Below are positions 16,186-25,009 of a stretch of DNA of 64,000 bases, piece after piece. Origin of the DNA: Engelhardtia mirabilis (lineage in GTDB: Bacteria > Planctomycetota > UBA1135 > GCA-002686595); NCBI RefSeq assembly GCF_007748095.1, contig NZ_CP036287.1:4526001-4590000 (forward strand). The letters are read 5' to 3'. The notes beneath the pieces were generated by a model, which saw only the letters and a list, made by a program, of their open reading frames with translations, made no database searches and was not told where the DNA came from. Within the stretch, counting starts at the first letter, position 1. The number at the start of each line of letters is the position of its first letter. The position numbers were made by a program, and so were the translations under genes.

Positions 16186-17345
16186 CGCTCGAAGCTCTCC
16201 ACCGTCACCGGTCGCACGGTCAGCTCGACCTCGCGCCCCTCGCGCCAGACGAGCAGCGGCACGGCGGATCCGGGCTCGTGCTCGGACAGCTCGACCACCA
16301 GGTCGTCGCGATTGCGCACCGGCATCCCCGCCACCTCGAGCACCACGTCGGCAACCACGCTGCCGCTGTCGCTCATGTGCAGACCGCGCAGCCCGGCCAC
16401 TTCCGCTGGTGAACCCGGCACGACCTCGCCGATCGGGACCCCGTGGTCCAGCCCGAGGTCCAGGAGCAGCCCTCGGTTGGCGATGAACACGCCGATCGCC
16501 GTGCGCCCCACCGCTCCGGTCTGGATGATCTGCGGAACGATGCGGTTGACCGTGTCGACGGGGATCGAGAAGCCGACCCCGGCCGACGCGCCCGACGGCG
16601 AGAGGATCGCCGTGTTGACGCCGATCAGTCGCCCTGCGCTGTCGAGCAAGGGCCCGCCCGAGTTGCCGGGGTTGATCGCCGCGTCGCTCTGGATCAAGCC
16701 GCCGACGACCTCGCCGAGCTCGGTCCGCACGGTCCGGTCGACGCCACTGATGACGCCCGTCGTCAAAGTCTGGTCCAAACCGAACGGATTCCCGATGGCG
16801 AACACCTGCTGCCCCACGAGCAGGTCGGACGACTCCCCCACGGCGATCTGCCGCAGTTGCGCGCGGGGCGCATCGATCCGCAGCACCGCCAGGTCGAAGG
16901 ACGGGGCGGTCCCGATCAGGGTCGCGCTCCATTGGGAGCGATCCGCGAGAGTCACCACGCAGGTGCGCGCGCCGCGGATCACGTGGTTGTTGGTGACGAC
17001 ATGCCCCTCTACGTCCCACAGGAAGCCGCTGCCCGAGCCCTCGGGCCAAAGATCCCCCAGGACCAACTTGCCCAACTCGTCAAGGCGCCGTGAAGACGTA
17101 TCGATGTGGACCACCGACGGCGCTGCCGCTTGGAAGATCTCGATCGTCGTCCGCTCCTGATCCGAAAGGTCTCCGCGCGGCGTGACCGACCGGGGTACGG
17201 CATCCGGATCGAGGAGCGCACGGCCACCGAAGCGATCGACCACCGTCGCCGCGCCCACCACGGCCAGGAGCACGACCAGGCCGATTCCGGCCGCCGTCAG
17301 CACGCCCCTCAGCGCGGGGCTCGTGGTCGCGGATGCAAAATGCAT
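16182..17345 (-). CDS. HtrA/DegP-like serine protease with one PDZ domain
   Basis: The product has 387 residues. One N-terminal transmembrane segment (GVLTAAGIGLVVLLAVVGAA) anchors it, with the protease facing the periplasm. The trypsin-like triad is visible: H121 (TNNHVIRG), D151 (FDLAVLRID) and S229 (NPGNSGGPLL). A single PDZ-like domain spans about 275-380 (EVVPGSPAEVAGLRGLHM ... GMPVRNRDDLVVELSEHEPG). This DegS-like architecture fits proteases that cut unfolded or signalling proteins; the target is unknown. ATG 17345 faces the divergent GGDEF-EAL gene across 156 nt. The 3' end overlaps the crcB start by 4 nt. Confidence 0.88.
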   Translation of the reverse strand: MHFASATTSPALRGVLTAAGIGLVVLLAVVGAATVVDRFGGRALLDPDAVPRSVTPRGDLSDQERTTIEIFQAAAPSVVHIDTSSRRLDELGKLVLGDLWPEGSGSGFLWDVEGHVVTNNHVIRGARTCVVTLADRSQWSATLIGTAPSFDLAVLRIDAPRAQLRQIAVGESSDLLVGQQVFAIGNPFGLDQTLTTGVISGVDRTVRTELGEVVGGLIQSDAAINPGNSGGPLLDSAGRLIGVNTAILSPSGASAGVGFSIPVDTVNRIVPQIIQTGAVGRTAIGVFIANRGLLLDLGLDHGVPIGEVVPGSPAEVAGLRGLHMSDSGSVVADVVLEVAGMPVRNRDDLVVELSEHEPGSAVPLLVWREGREVELTVRPVTVESFER

Positions 17346-17501
17346 GTTCGAGTGGGGTTCGGGCCCTGGGCTGCGCGGATCCCAGTTCCCGGAAGGTCCG
17401 AGGGGCCCCGTTGACCCGAGCGCCCCGGCGCGGCGGACTGGGAGTCCGGTCGAAGTCGCCAGGGTGCCAGTTCGGCGCTTGCTACGCCTCGGTCCGGGAG
17501 C

Positions 17502-19259
17502 ATGTTAGATCGCAGCCACCTCGAATCGGAGCCCACGTCGGGACCGATCGTCGCCACTCCGCCGCGCGGAGAGTTTCCCCTCGGACGCCGCACGGGCGGC
17601 ATCGCGGACGTCGTCGACGTGCTCGTGGTCAGCGCCAACGCGGGCCTCGTGAGCAACCTGCGGGCGCTGCTCGGCGGCGATGGGCAGTTCGCCGTCGCGT
17701 CCGCGCTCAGCTTCTCGAGCGCCGAGCGCCAACTCCAGGAGACCGCACCGGACGCCATCCTCTTGGACCTGGCCCTCGAGAGTGACGACGCCCTGGCTGG
17801 CTTGGAGCGCCTCTCGGCCACGGCTCCGGACCTGCCGCTGATCGCCCTCGACCGTACCGAGTTGGCCGACCGGGCCCTCGAACGCGGCGCCCAGGACCAC
17901 CTGCCCGCGGACGACCTGAGGTCCGAGGGTCTGCGCCGCGCGGTGCGCCACGCGATTCGGCGCCAGCGGGTGAAGAACGACCACGAGACCGTCTCCAGCG
18001 AGCTTCGCAAGGCCAACGCTCGGCTGGCCGAGCTGGCCCTGGTCGACCCGCTGACCTCGCTGCTCAACCGACGCGGCCTGCAGCAGATGTTGACCCGCGA
18101 GCTACGCTGGGCTCGGCGCGACGGCTCGGAGCTGGCCCTTTTCCTGGTCGACCTGGACGACTTCCGCCGCATCAACGATTCCTTCGGGCACACGGTGGGC
18201 GACATCGTGCTGCGCGAGGTAGCGGAGTGCCTGCGCGATTCCCTGCGCGCCACGGACTACTTGGCCCGCATCGGCGGGGACGAGTTCATGGTGCTGCTGC
18301 CGCAGACGCGGCTGGGCGAGGCCCTGCGGGTGGCCGAGAAGGTGCGGCGTTCCGTGGCCAGCACCCCCGTCGCCGTGCGCGAGAGCTCGGTCCACGTCAG
18401 CGCCAGCGTGGGCGTGACCCTGGTGGTCGACGAGGGCGTGTCCGTCGACGAGCTGTGGTCCATCGCCCACCAGCGCCTGCGCGCCGACAAGCGCCGGGGA
18501 CCGAACCGGGTTTGCGGACCCCAGTTCACCGACGTGCCCAATGATGCAGCCGAGCGGGGTGGCGCCGGCTCGCTGGCCGAAGCCCTGCGCGCGGGCCGCT
18601 TCCTCCGCATGGCGCGCCAGCCGATCCTGCACCTGCCGGACTCGCGCGTGATCGGCTACGAGATGCTCGCGCGCTCCACCGACGAGGCCTTCGGCGAACC
18701 CCAGGACTTCTTCCGTCGGGCATTCGAGGCCGGGGCGCAGACGGCCCTGGACCGACGCTGCTTCGAGCTGGCCGTGCAGACCGCCGGCGAGCTGCGGCCC
18801 GAGCACGACTGCTTCTTGAATGTGCTGCCCTCGACCCTGATCGACGTGCCAGTGGAGCACTTCGTCGAGCTCTTGGAGTCGGACGACCGACCGACGCGCT
18901 TCGTGGTCGAGATCAGCGAGCAGCAGATCATCGGTGATCCCTCCTACCTGCGCGACGCGGTGGGCGCGTTGCACGCCGCCGGGGCGCGGGTCGCGATCGA
19001 CGACGTGGGCTTCGGGCGCAGTTGCCTCGAGAGCCTGGTGATGCTCGAGCCGGACCTGATCAAGATCGACCGGCGCTGCATCGACGGGATCGCGACGGCC
19101 GGCGAGCGGCGACGCTCCCTGGAGCGGCTGCTGAAGGTCGCGGCGACCCTCGAGGCCCGGGTCGTGGCCGAGGGCATCGAAGCGGACGCCGATCTGGCCG
19201 TCCTGCTCGACCTGGGAGTCCCCCTGGGCCAGGGATTCCTGTTCGGCAAGCCCCAGTGA
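17502..19259 (+). CDS. Receiver-like / GGDEF / EAL protein (c-di-GMP turnover)
   Basis: The product has 585 residues. Residues about 36-155 form a receiver-like domain that keeps the central Asp (LLDLALE, D89) but lacks the N-terminal acidic pair (VLVVSAN) and the late Thr/Lys. The GGDEF domain (about 175-335) has the active signature RIGGDEFMVLLP and an inhibitory-site RxxD (RATD) five residues before it. The EAL-type domain (about 350-585) keeps GYEMLAR, LNVLPSTL, EISEQQI, AIDDVGFGRS, LIKIDR, EGIE and GQGFLFG, so most metal and substrate residues are present, although EAL itself reads EML. It may make and break c-di-GMP in the cytosol. Confidence 0.85.
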   Translation: MLDRSHLESEPTSGPIVATPPRGEFPLGRRTGGIADVVDVLVVSANAGLVSNLRALLGGDGQFAVASALSFSSAERQLQETAPDAILLDLALESDDALAGLERLSATAPDLPLIALDRTELADRALERGAQDHLPADDLRSEGLRRAVRHAIRRQRVKNDHETVSSELRKANARLAELALVDPLTSLLNRRGLQQMLTRELRWARRDGSELALFLVDLDDFRRINDSFGHTVGDIVLREVAECLRDSLRATDYLARIGGDEFMVLLPQTRLGEALRVAEKVRRSVASTPVAVRESSVHVSASVGVTLVVDEGVSVDELWSIAHQRLRADKRRGPNRVCGPQFTDVPNDAAERGGAGSLAEALRAGRFLRMARQPILHLPDSRVIGYEMLARSTDEAFGEPQDFFRRAFEAGAQTALDRRCFELAVQTAGELRPEHDCFLNVLPSTLIDVPVEHFVELLESDDRPTRFVVEISEQQIIGDPSYLRDAVGALHAAGARVAIDDVGFGRSCLESLVMLEPDLIKIDRRCIDGIATAGERRRSLERLLKVAATLEARVVAEGIEADADLAVLLDLGVPLGQGFLFGKPQ

Positions 19260-19595
19260 TGCCCGGCGCCGCTGGCTGGCCGGATTGGTCCCTCTGAGCT
19301 GCCCCGAGCGCGCTCTGCCCCTCTCCTGGTCCGCACGATCGGCCTCTGGGCCACTGCCAGGCGGCCTCGCCCCCTCCCGGAGACGCCCGGCCGAGCCTCG
19401 ACGAGGGCGGCGATTTCTCGTCCCAGTCGACGGGATCGACACATAGCCCGGCCTGCACCGGTTGATCACCGCGCCCGAGGCGCCGACAATATTCCGCCGG
19501 ATCGGTCCCCAGGGATCCCTTCCCGCTCGTGAGCGACGTCCCCCTGACGCCGCTCACTCGCAGCGCAACCGCGGCGCGCGCCGCCGCGAACATCC
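19260..19595. other. Intergenic region, no gene recognised
   Basis: This is 336 nt between the GGDEF-EAL stop and the thioredoxin-like start. No frame looks coding and no RNA gene is recognised. A weak 7-bp inverted repeat (GTGAGCG ... CGCTCAC, 19529-19558) is the only structure noted. It should hold the terminator and promoter of its neighbours, but I cannot place them. Confidence 0.4.
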
Positions 19596-19997
19596 ATGCC
19601 CACGACCACGTCCTCGTCCCACCCCCACTTCGACGACCGCGGAACCCTCGACTGGTTCAAGACCTTCGCCGAGGCCCAGGCGGCCGCCCGTCGCGACGGC
19701 AAGAAGATCCTGATCGAGTACGGTCGCGAAAAGTGCAGCCAGTGCCGCGCCTTCGTCCAGAGCGTGGTGCCTCGCCCCGAGGTCGCCGAGCTCCTGCGCG
19801 AGAACTTCGTCGCCCTGGCCTCGGACTGCGACGACCCGGAGGAAGAGGTCGAAGAGCTCGCCATGAAGCTCGAGGACGCGACCACCCTGCCCTTCATCGT
19901 CCTCGCGGACGCCAACGGTCAGTTCCTCGAGGGGATCGCCGGCGCGGTCGAGGCGACCACGCTCCAGCGCATGCTGGAACGCCTGACCCAGGACTGA
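19596..19997 (+). CDS. Thioredoxin-fold protein with CSQC motif
   Basis: The product has 133 residues and no signal peptide. The segment AAARRDGKKILIEYGREKCSQCRAF gives a thioredoxin-like first strand and a CxxC motif (CSQC, about 48-51). A later TTLPFIVLADANGQFLEG contains the cis-Pro (TLPF) of the fold. This pattern resembles thioredoxin-like DUF255/thiol-disulfide family proteins; the CSQC centre is atypical compared with CGPC, so reductase or isomerase activity is likely but unproven. The middle insert (DCDDPEEEVEELAMKLED) is acidic. It is convergent with the acyl-CoA ligase, 50 nt apart. Confidence 0.75.
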   Translation: MPTTTSSSHPHFDDRGTLDWFKTFAEAQAAARRDGKKILIEYGREKCSQCRAFVQSVVPRPEVAELLRENFVALASDCDDPEEEVEELAMKLEDATTLPFIVLADANGQFLEGIAGAVEATTLQRMLERLTQD

Positions 19998-20047
19998 CGT
20001 CCGCCCCGGGGTAGGCGTTCGTACGGTGCCAGGCACAAAACCGCCGC

Positions 20048-21760
20048 CTAACCCGGCAGCCCCGCCTGCCCGTCGCCACGCTGCTTGCCGAGCTCACGGT
20101 CGCGCAGCTCGCGGCGCAGGATCTTCATCACGCTCGAGCGCGGCAGCTCCGGGATGAATTCCACCTCCGACGGCACCTTGTAGGGCGCCAGGCGTTCGGC
20201 GCAGTGGGTGATGACCTCCTCGGCGGTCATGGTCTTGCCGGCCTCGAGCACGACGAAGGACTTCACGTACTCGTTGCCCGAGGGCTTGGGCAGTCCGATG
20301 GTCGCCGCCTCCAGGATCGACGGGTGGTCGTGCAGCACGTCGTCGACCTCGTCGGGGAAGACCTTCAGGCCGCCGACGCTGATCATGTCCTTGGTGCGCC
20401 CGACGATCTTGAAGTAGCCCTGCTCGTCCATCACCGCCAGGTCGCCGGTGTGCATCCAGCCGCCGGCCAGGGCCTCGGCGCTGGCCTCGGGCTGCTGCCA
20501 ATAGCCCTGCATGACCTGGGGGCCGCGGACCAGCAGCTGCCCGGCCTCCCCCACCGGCATCACCTGCGCGTCGTCCTCGACGGCCACGATCTTGGCGTCC
20601 GTGTCCGAGAGCGGAATGCCGATGGTGCCGATCTTGCGCGTGCCGTGGAACGGGTTGGCGTGGGTCACCGGCGAGGTCTCGGTCATGCCGAAGCCCTCGA
20701 GGATCTTGCCGCCGGTGAGTCGCTCGAACTTGGTCTGGACGTCGCTGGGTAGGGGCGCGGACCCGGAGACGCAGACGCGCACGGACGACAGGTCGAAGTC
20801 GCCGATGTTCGGCAGCTTGTTGATGTTGGCGAACAGCGCCGGCACGCCCGGGAAGAGACTCACGCGGTGCTTGGCGATGAGCTTGACCACCGTCGGGATG
20901 TCGCGTGGGTTGGGCTGCAGCACCTGGTGCGCGCCCATCGACAGGGCCAGGTTCATGGCGACCGTCATCCCGAACACGTGGAACAGGGGCAGGGCGGTCA
21001 GGATCACCTCGTCGTGGGGCTGGTCCGAGTTGATCCAAGCCACCAGCTGCTGCACGTTGCTGGTCAGGTTGTGGTGGCTGAGCACCGCGCCCTTGGAACG
21101 GCCGGTGGTGCCGCCCGTGTACTGCAGCACCGCGATGTCCTCCGCGGTCGAGGAGATCTCGGGGAAGGACGTGGACTGCCCGGAGAGGAGCTGCTTGAAG
21201 CGGTGGATGCCCGGACCATCGGGCACCTTGGCGATGGCCGGCGGGTCCTGTTTGCGCAGCTTGAAGGGCGCCAGGAGGTTGAGCGGGAACTTGAGGTACT
21301 CCGGGATCGAGAGGATCACGAAGTGCTTCGCGTTGACCTTGGAGCGCACCTTCGCGACCGTGCTCGCGTAGAGGAAGTCCGCCACGAAGGCCACCTCGAC
21401 CTGCGCGTCGTTCCACTGGTGCTCGATCTCGGGCGCCGTGTAGAGCGGGTTGGTCAGGGCCACCTTGGCGCCGGCCGCCAGGGCCGCGTGGTAGGCAATC
21501 ACCGTCTGGGGCAGGTTCGGGGCCATGATCCCCACCGTCGTGCCCTCGCGCACGCCGAGGCCGCGCAGGGCGTTGGCCATACGCGCGACGTCGGCACCCA
21601 GCTCGGCGAAGGTCAGGGTGCGGTTGATGAAGGTCACCGCGGGCCGCGGGCCGTTCCCGTCGATACTGCGCCGCAGCATCGCGGTCAGGGTGCCCTGGTC
21701 GTAGTCCAGCGACGTGGGGACGCCGGAGTCGTAGTGGCCGTGCCAGATGCGCTCTTGCAT
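20048..21760 (-). CDS. fadD: Long-chain fatty acid-CoA ligase (AMP-forming)
   Basis: The product has 570 residues, with ATG at 21760 and a TAG stop. It activates fatty acids to acyl-CoA via acyl-AMP. Core adenylation motifs are present: YTGGTTGRSKGAVLSHHN (A3), FGMTETSPVTH (A5), GWMHTGDLAVMDEQGYFKIV (A7/A8) and GRTKDMISVGGLKVFPDEVD, plus the C-terminal catalytic region ending in VEFIPELPRSSVMKILRREL with the acyl-adenylating Lys. Length and motif spacing fit FadD. Frames upstream of this ATG are open but not conserved-looking. It is divergent from the PHP protein gene across 106 nt. Confidence 0.88.
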   Translation of the reverse strand: MQERIWHGHYDSGVPTSLDYDQGTLTAMLRRSIDGNGPRPAVTFINRTLTFAELGADVARMANALRGLGVREGTTVGIMAPNLPQTVIAYHAALAAGAKVALTNPLYTAPEIEHQWNDAQVEVAFVADFLYASTVAKVRSKVNAKHFVILSIPEYLKFPLNLLAPFKLRKQDPPAIAKVPDGPGIHRFKQLLSGQSTSFPEISSTAEDIAVLQYTGGTTGRSKGAVLSHHNLTSNVQQLVAWINSDQPHDEVILTALPLFHVFGMTVAMNLALSMGAHQVLQPNPRDIPTVVKLIAKHRVSLFPGVPALFANINKLPNIGDFDLSSVRVCVSGSAPLPSDVQTKFERLTGGKILEGFGMTETSPVTHANPFHGTRKIGTIGIPLSDTDAKIVAVEDDAQVMPVGEAGQLLVRGPQVMQGYWQQPEASAEALAGGWMHTGDLAVMDEQGYFKIVGRTKDMISVGGLKVFPDEVDDVLHDHPSILEAATIGLPKPSGNEYVKSFVVLEAGKTMTAEEVITHCAERLAPYKVPSEVEFIPELPRSSVMKILRRELRDRELGKQRGDGQAGLPG

Positions 21761-21866
21761 GGAGGGCGGTTGTTCCTCGGGTGCGGCCGAATGCGAGCGG
21801 AACCACCGTTCTCGCAGGGGGCCGTAGAATGGCGAGCCTACCCGCTGGCCCCCCGATCTCCGCGAC

Positions 21867-24164
21867 ATGAAGCAAGCCCCCCGCCTCGCCGCCCTCGCCG
21901 CCATCTTCGTTGCCACAGCAACCCCGGGGCACGCAACCCAGCACAAGCACCGTTTTGCGGACGTCTACGAGACCGGCGGCTTCCGGGTCGCGGGCCGGGC
22001 CCTGGAGGGTACGGCACCGTTCGAGCGGGTCGAGCGCAGGCGCGTGGACGCCGGCGCGCCGGCCCTGCTCGTCTTCGCGCCGCGCACCGTGCGCGAGCTG
22101 GTCCGCATGGACGCCCAGGCCCTCTTGTACGAGTGGCTGCCCCAGGGCGAGCGCGCCTGGCTCGAAGAGCTGCGGGTCGTGGCGGACGGCCATGTGATCG
22201 ACGCCCGCGAGCTATCGGGCGCGATGGTCGGCGACCCGCGCTTCGGCCACGTGAACGCCGACCTGGAGCGTCTGCCGGAGACCCTCTCGCACCTGCACCG
22301 CCACGGGCGCCAGTTCGCCTCGCCCCTGGCGCCGACGCTCGAGGGCGACGCGGCCCTGCTCATGGCCGAGTCCATCGGCGAGCGCGTGAACGACCTCGTC
22401 GCCGACCTGCGCGCGACGCCCGACCAGCCCTACGGCCGGGTGGACTTCAGCCTCGACCTGGACCAGATCTTCGCGGGCACGGACCCCGCCGGCAGCCTGC
22501 GGCCGGTGACGATCGAGGTCGACTACCGCCTGTCCGACGGACGCCTGGCCACGGCCTGGCGCACCTTCGAGCTGCGCTGGCTCGGCGAGCGCCCGGGCGT
22601 CGGCTCCGGTCCCCTCCCGATCGCCGGTGCCAACTTCGAGGTGCACCGCGGCGACCTGCACGTGCACTCCTGCCACGGCGAGGCCGTGGGAGCCTGCGCG
22701 CCCAGCTCCAACTGCGCCGCCGAGACCCTGCAGGTCTCGGGCTCGTTCAGCTTCGCCCAGCTCAAGACCCAGTACCAAGCCCTCGGGGTCGACTTCTTCA
22801 CCTCGACCGATCACAGCTACTGCATCGACGACAACGCCGAGTTCGCCGTGATCGAGGGCGAGCTGGCGGCGATCACCGACGCCGGCTTCATCGCGATCAT
22901 GGACACCGAGCTGTCCAGCGACGAGGTCGGACCCCAGACCGGCAGCAACAGCGGTGACCTGACCTGCCTGGGCCTGTCCCAGCACAACCACATGGGCGCC
23001 CACGGCATCGACACCCGCAAGGCCGGCGGCGGCAGCGGGCTCTTGGGCTGGTGCGACGGGCTCTTCTCCGACGCCCTCGACTCGTTCACGAACAACATCG
23101 CCAAGGTACGCGCCGAGGGCGGCTACCCGGTCGTCAACCACGGCACCGCGGACTTCTTCGGCTGGCAGAGCTTCCAGGCCACCACCGGCATCGAGGCCGG
23201 CGGCATGCACGGCTGCGAGATCTGGAACGGCGAGTTCGTCTCCGGCCAGGGCGGCGACGTGGGCCAGTGGGTCGACTGGCTGCTCGGGGGTCGCATCCTC
23301 TACGGCTACGGAGGCAGCGACACCCACGACGCGGCCTTCGACTTCGGCGTCAACCACGTGCTGGTGCCGCCGGGTGGCTTCTCGACCGCCGGCCTCGAGG
23401 CCGCCCTGAAGGCTGGCCGCGTGTTCGTCTCCAACGACGCGACCCTGATCCTCGAAGCGCGCCTGGGCACCCTCGAGCTGCCCATGGGCACCCTGCAGTC
23501 CTTCGACCCGGGCACCGTCGCGCCGAACCAGGTGACCCTCGAGGTGACCTACGACTTCGGCGCCAAGCCCAGCCAGATCACGATCTTCACCGGCCGCGTG
23601 GGCGACGCGGACGAGACCGTGGCCTGCCAGAGCGCGACACTTTCCGGCGCGGGCAGCTTCGAGTGCACCGTGCCCCTGGAGCTCGGCGCCCGTTCCTGGT
23701 TCCGCGCCTACTCCCAGAGCTCCGCCGGCACCGAGGCCGCCTACACCAACCCGGTCTTCTTCCTGCCCAGCTCCTGCGCATGGGCCCCCTACGGCCTGGC
23801 CCTGGGCGGCGCCAACGTGGGCAGCCTGTCGAGCGCCACCGGCCCCAGCGTCGGCTCGATCCAGCGTCTGGAGTTCGCCGGGCTCGGCACCTCGCCCGCG
23901 GCCGTGGTCGCCGGCGGCCTGCCCCTCGCTGCCCCGGGCCTGCCCTTCGCCGGCGGCTCGCTCCTGCTGCAGCTCCCCGCCCCGATCCTGACCACCGCAC
24001 CCATGGCCGGCGGCGCCGGCGTCTTCGACGTCGAGCTGCCCCTGATCCCCGCCCTGGTCGGCGCGACTCTCGCCTGGCAAGCGGCGGCGGTGGACGGCAC
24101 CCAACCGGGCGGGCTGGCCTTCACCAACGGCATCAGCGCGAGCCTCTGCGCGGTGGGCGGCTGA
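21867..24164 (+). CDS. Secreted PHP-domain metallohydrolase (CehA/McbA-like)
   Basis: The product has 765 residues with a signal peptide (KQAPRLAALAAIFVATATPG). The PHP domain lies at about 265-540. Metal-binding motifs are RGDLHVHSCHGE, TSTDHSYCIDD, YPVVNHGTADFFGW and YGGSDTHDAAFDFG; GRVFVSNDA is typical of the CehA/McbA subgroup, whose members hydrolyse esters or phosphoesters. The region before it (30-260) is unassigned. After the PHP domain comes a beta-sandwich segment (about 545-640) and then the ~120-residue C-terminal domain found in other exported proteins here, ending LAFTNGISASLCAVGG. The substrate is unknown. A GC palindrome 13 nt past the stop may terminate transcription. Confidence 0.85.
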   Translation: MKQAPRLAALAAIFVATATPGHATQHKHRFADVYETGGFRVAGRALEGTAPFERVERRRVDAGAPALLVFAPRTVRELVRMDAQALLYEWLPQGERAWLEELRVVADGHVIDARELSGAMVGDPRFGHVNADLERLPETLSHLHRHGRQFASPLAPTLEGDAALLMAESIGERVNDLVADLRATPDQPYGRVDFSLDLDQIFAGTDPAGSLRPVTIEVDYRLSDGRLATAWRTFELRWLGERPGVGSGPLPIAGANFEVHRGDLHVHSCHGEAVGACAPSSNCAAETLQVSGSFSFAQLKTQYQALGVDFFTSTDHSYCIDDNAEFAVIEGELAAITDAGFIAIMDTELSSDEVGPQTGSNSGDLTCLGLSQHNHMGAHGIDTRKAGGGSGLLGWCDGLFSDALDSFTNNIAKVRAEGGYPVVNHGTADFFGWQSFQATTGIEAGGMHGCEIWNGEFVSGQGGDVGQWVDWLLGGRILYGYGGSDTHDAAFDFGVNHVLVPPGGFSTAGLEAALKAGRVFVSNDATLILEARLGTLELPMGTLQSFDPGTVAPNQVTLEVTYDFGAKPSQITIFTGRVGDADETVACQSATLSGAGSFECTVPLELGARSWFRAYSQSSAGTEAAYTNPVFFLPSSCAWAPYGLALGGANVGSLSSATGPSVGSIQRLEFAGLGTSPAAVVAGGLPLAAPGLPFAGGSLLLQLPAPILTTAPMAGGAGVFDVELPLIPALVGATLAWQAAAVDGTQPGGLAFTNGISASLCAVGG

Positions 24165-24176
24165 ACGGGGGCGGCG

Positions 24177-24196
24177 GCCGGCGCGCGCGCGCCGGC
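24177..24196 (+). terminator. Perfect 20-bp GC palindrome after the PHP gene
   Basis: GCCGGCGCGCGCGCGCCGGC is self-complementary and lies 13 nt after the stop at 24164. It could fold as a GC hairpin and act as a terminator, although no T-run follows. It also marks the border just before the propeller-gene fragment. Confidence 0.4.
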
Positions 24197-24216
24197 TGCC
24201 ACCTGCCGCTCCAGTC

Positions 24217-24690
24217 GAGATCGCCAGGCTCTGGGCGGGCGCGGCGCCGCTGCACGGGTCGCGGGGCGAGGCCAGGGCCAGGAACGGCTCTGGCGTCAGG
24301 TGCGCGCGCATGCCGCCGAGATTCGGTCCGTTCATGCGCCCGACGCCCCACATCTCACAGTCCCCCACCTCGTTCAGCCCGCGCATCTGCACGTTGGGTT
24401 TGCTCTCAAAGTCCATCACCTGGGTCCACCGGCTGCCGTCCCAGCGGTAGACGCCCAGTTCGCCGCAGGTGCCCGAGCTGGAGACGAGGTCACCGCTGGC
24501 GCGGTGCACCAGGGAGCTGCCGCCCCCGGGAGCCGACACCTGGATCCAGGACGATCCGTCCCAGTGCACGAACAGCGGCACGCGCGCCGGGATCAGGCCC
24601 TGGATCTCCGTGTAGAAGTCGCTGGCCCAGACGTCGTCGCTCGCGATGGCCGAGGCGGCGACCAGCGAGTAACCTCCGCCGCAGTCAGCC
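24217..24690 (-). pseudogene. Truncated copy of the beta-propeller gene at 29164-31323
   Basis: The minus-strand translation (GGGYSLVAASAIASDDVW ... RDPCSGAAPAQSLAIS) is nearly identical to the middle-to-late part of the 719-residue propeller protein encoded at 29164-31323. The copy has no signal peptide, no N-terminal blades and no C-terminal domain. Internally, about 49 residues are missing: the copy joins ASAIASDD of one blade to VWASxFYTEIQ of the next, as expected from recombination between the repeated blade motif. The reading frame is not interrupted inside the matching part but runs out antisense to the PHP gene. I regard it as a non-functional duplicate brought or trimmed by local rearrangement near the transposable elements. 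Confidence 0.85.
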
Positions 24691-24847
24691 AGGCTCTCGC
24701 CCTCGCGCGACCGGTACTTTTCATCGATCGCCGACGTGATCGTTGAGCACATGCATTGGGGGCTGTCCTCCCCTCCAAGGCCGCTTCAGCCATCCCTTTC
24801 ACCAGGGCCCGGAGCCTGGCCCAAGCCCCGGTACCTGATTCCGACTA

Positions 24848-25007
24848 GTGTCCTGGATCAGAATTTCGGCGTCACTGCCCGGAGGTCCGATCGATGCTGG
24901 CTAGGCGCGCCGACGACGCGTATCCGCTGCGATACTCGGAGGAGGCGCAACGACGCCAGCGGCGATCGGAGCCCGGGAAGTGACGCCGAATTTCTGATCC
25001 AGGACAC
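24848..25007. mobile_element. MITE-like element, ~160 bp, IS630/mariner-type TA insertion
   Basis: Long terminal inverted repeats of about 38 bp begin GTGTCCTGGATCAGAA at both ends (left from 24848, right arm ending at 25007, read on the minus strand) with about three mismatches. The element is flanked by TA at 24846-24847 and 25008-25009, the target duplication typical of IS630/Tc1/mariner elements. The interior (about 85 bp) has no usable gene. It is therefore a non-autonomous element mobilised in trans. Its right TA is also the left TA of the adjoining IS630 element. Confidence 0.8.
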
Positions 25008-25009
25008 TA

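Noticed and set aside
22212..24216. Very long minus-strand open frame continuing from the propeller fragment across the PHP gene
   Set aside because: It is antisense to a well-supported PHP gene and its translation is a low-complexity Gly/Ala/Val/Arg mix typical of GC-rich shadow frames.
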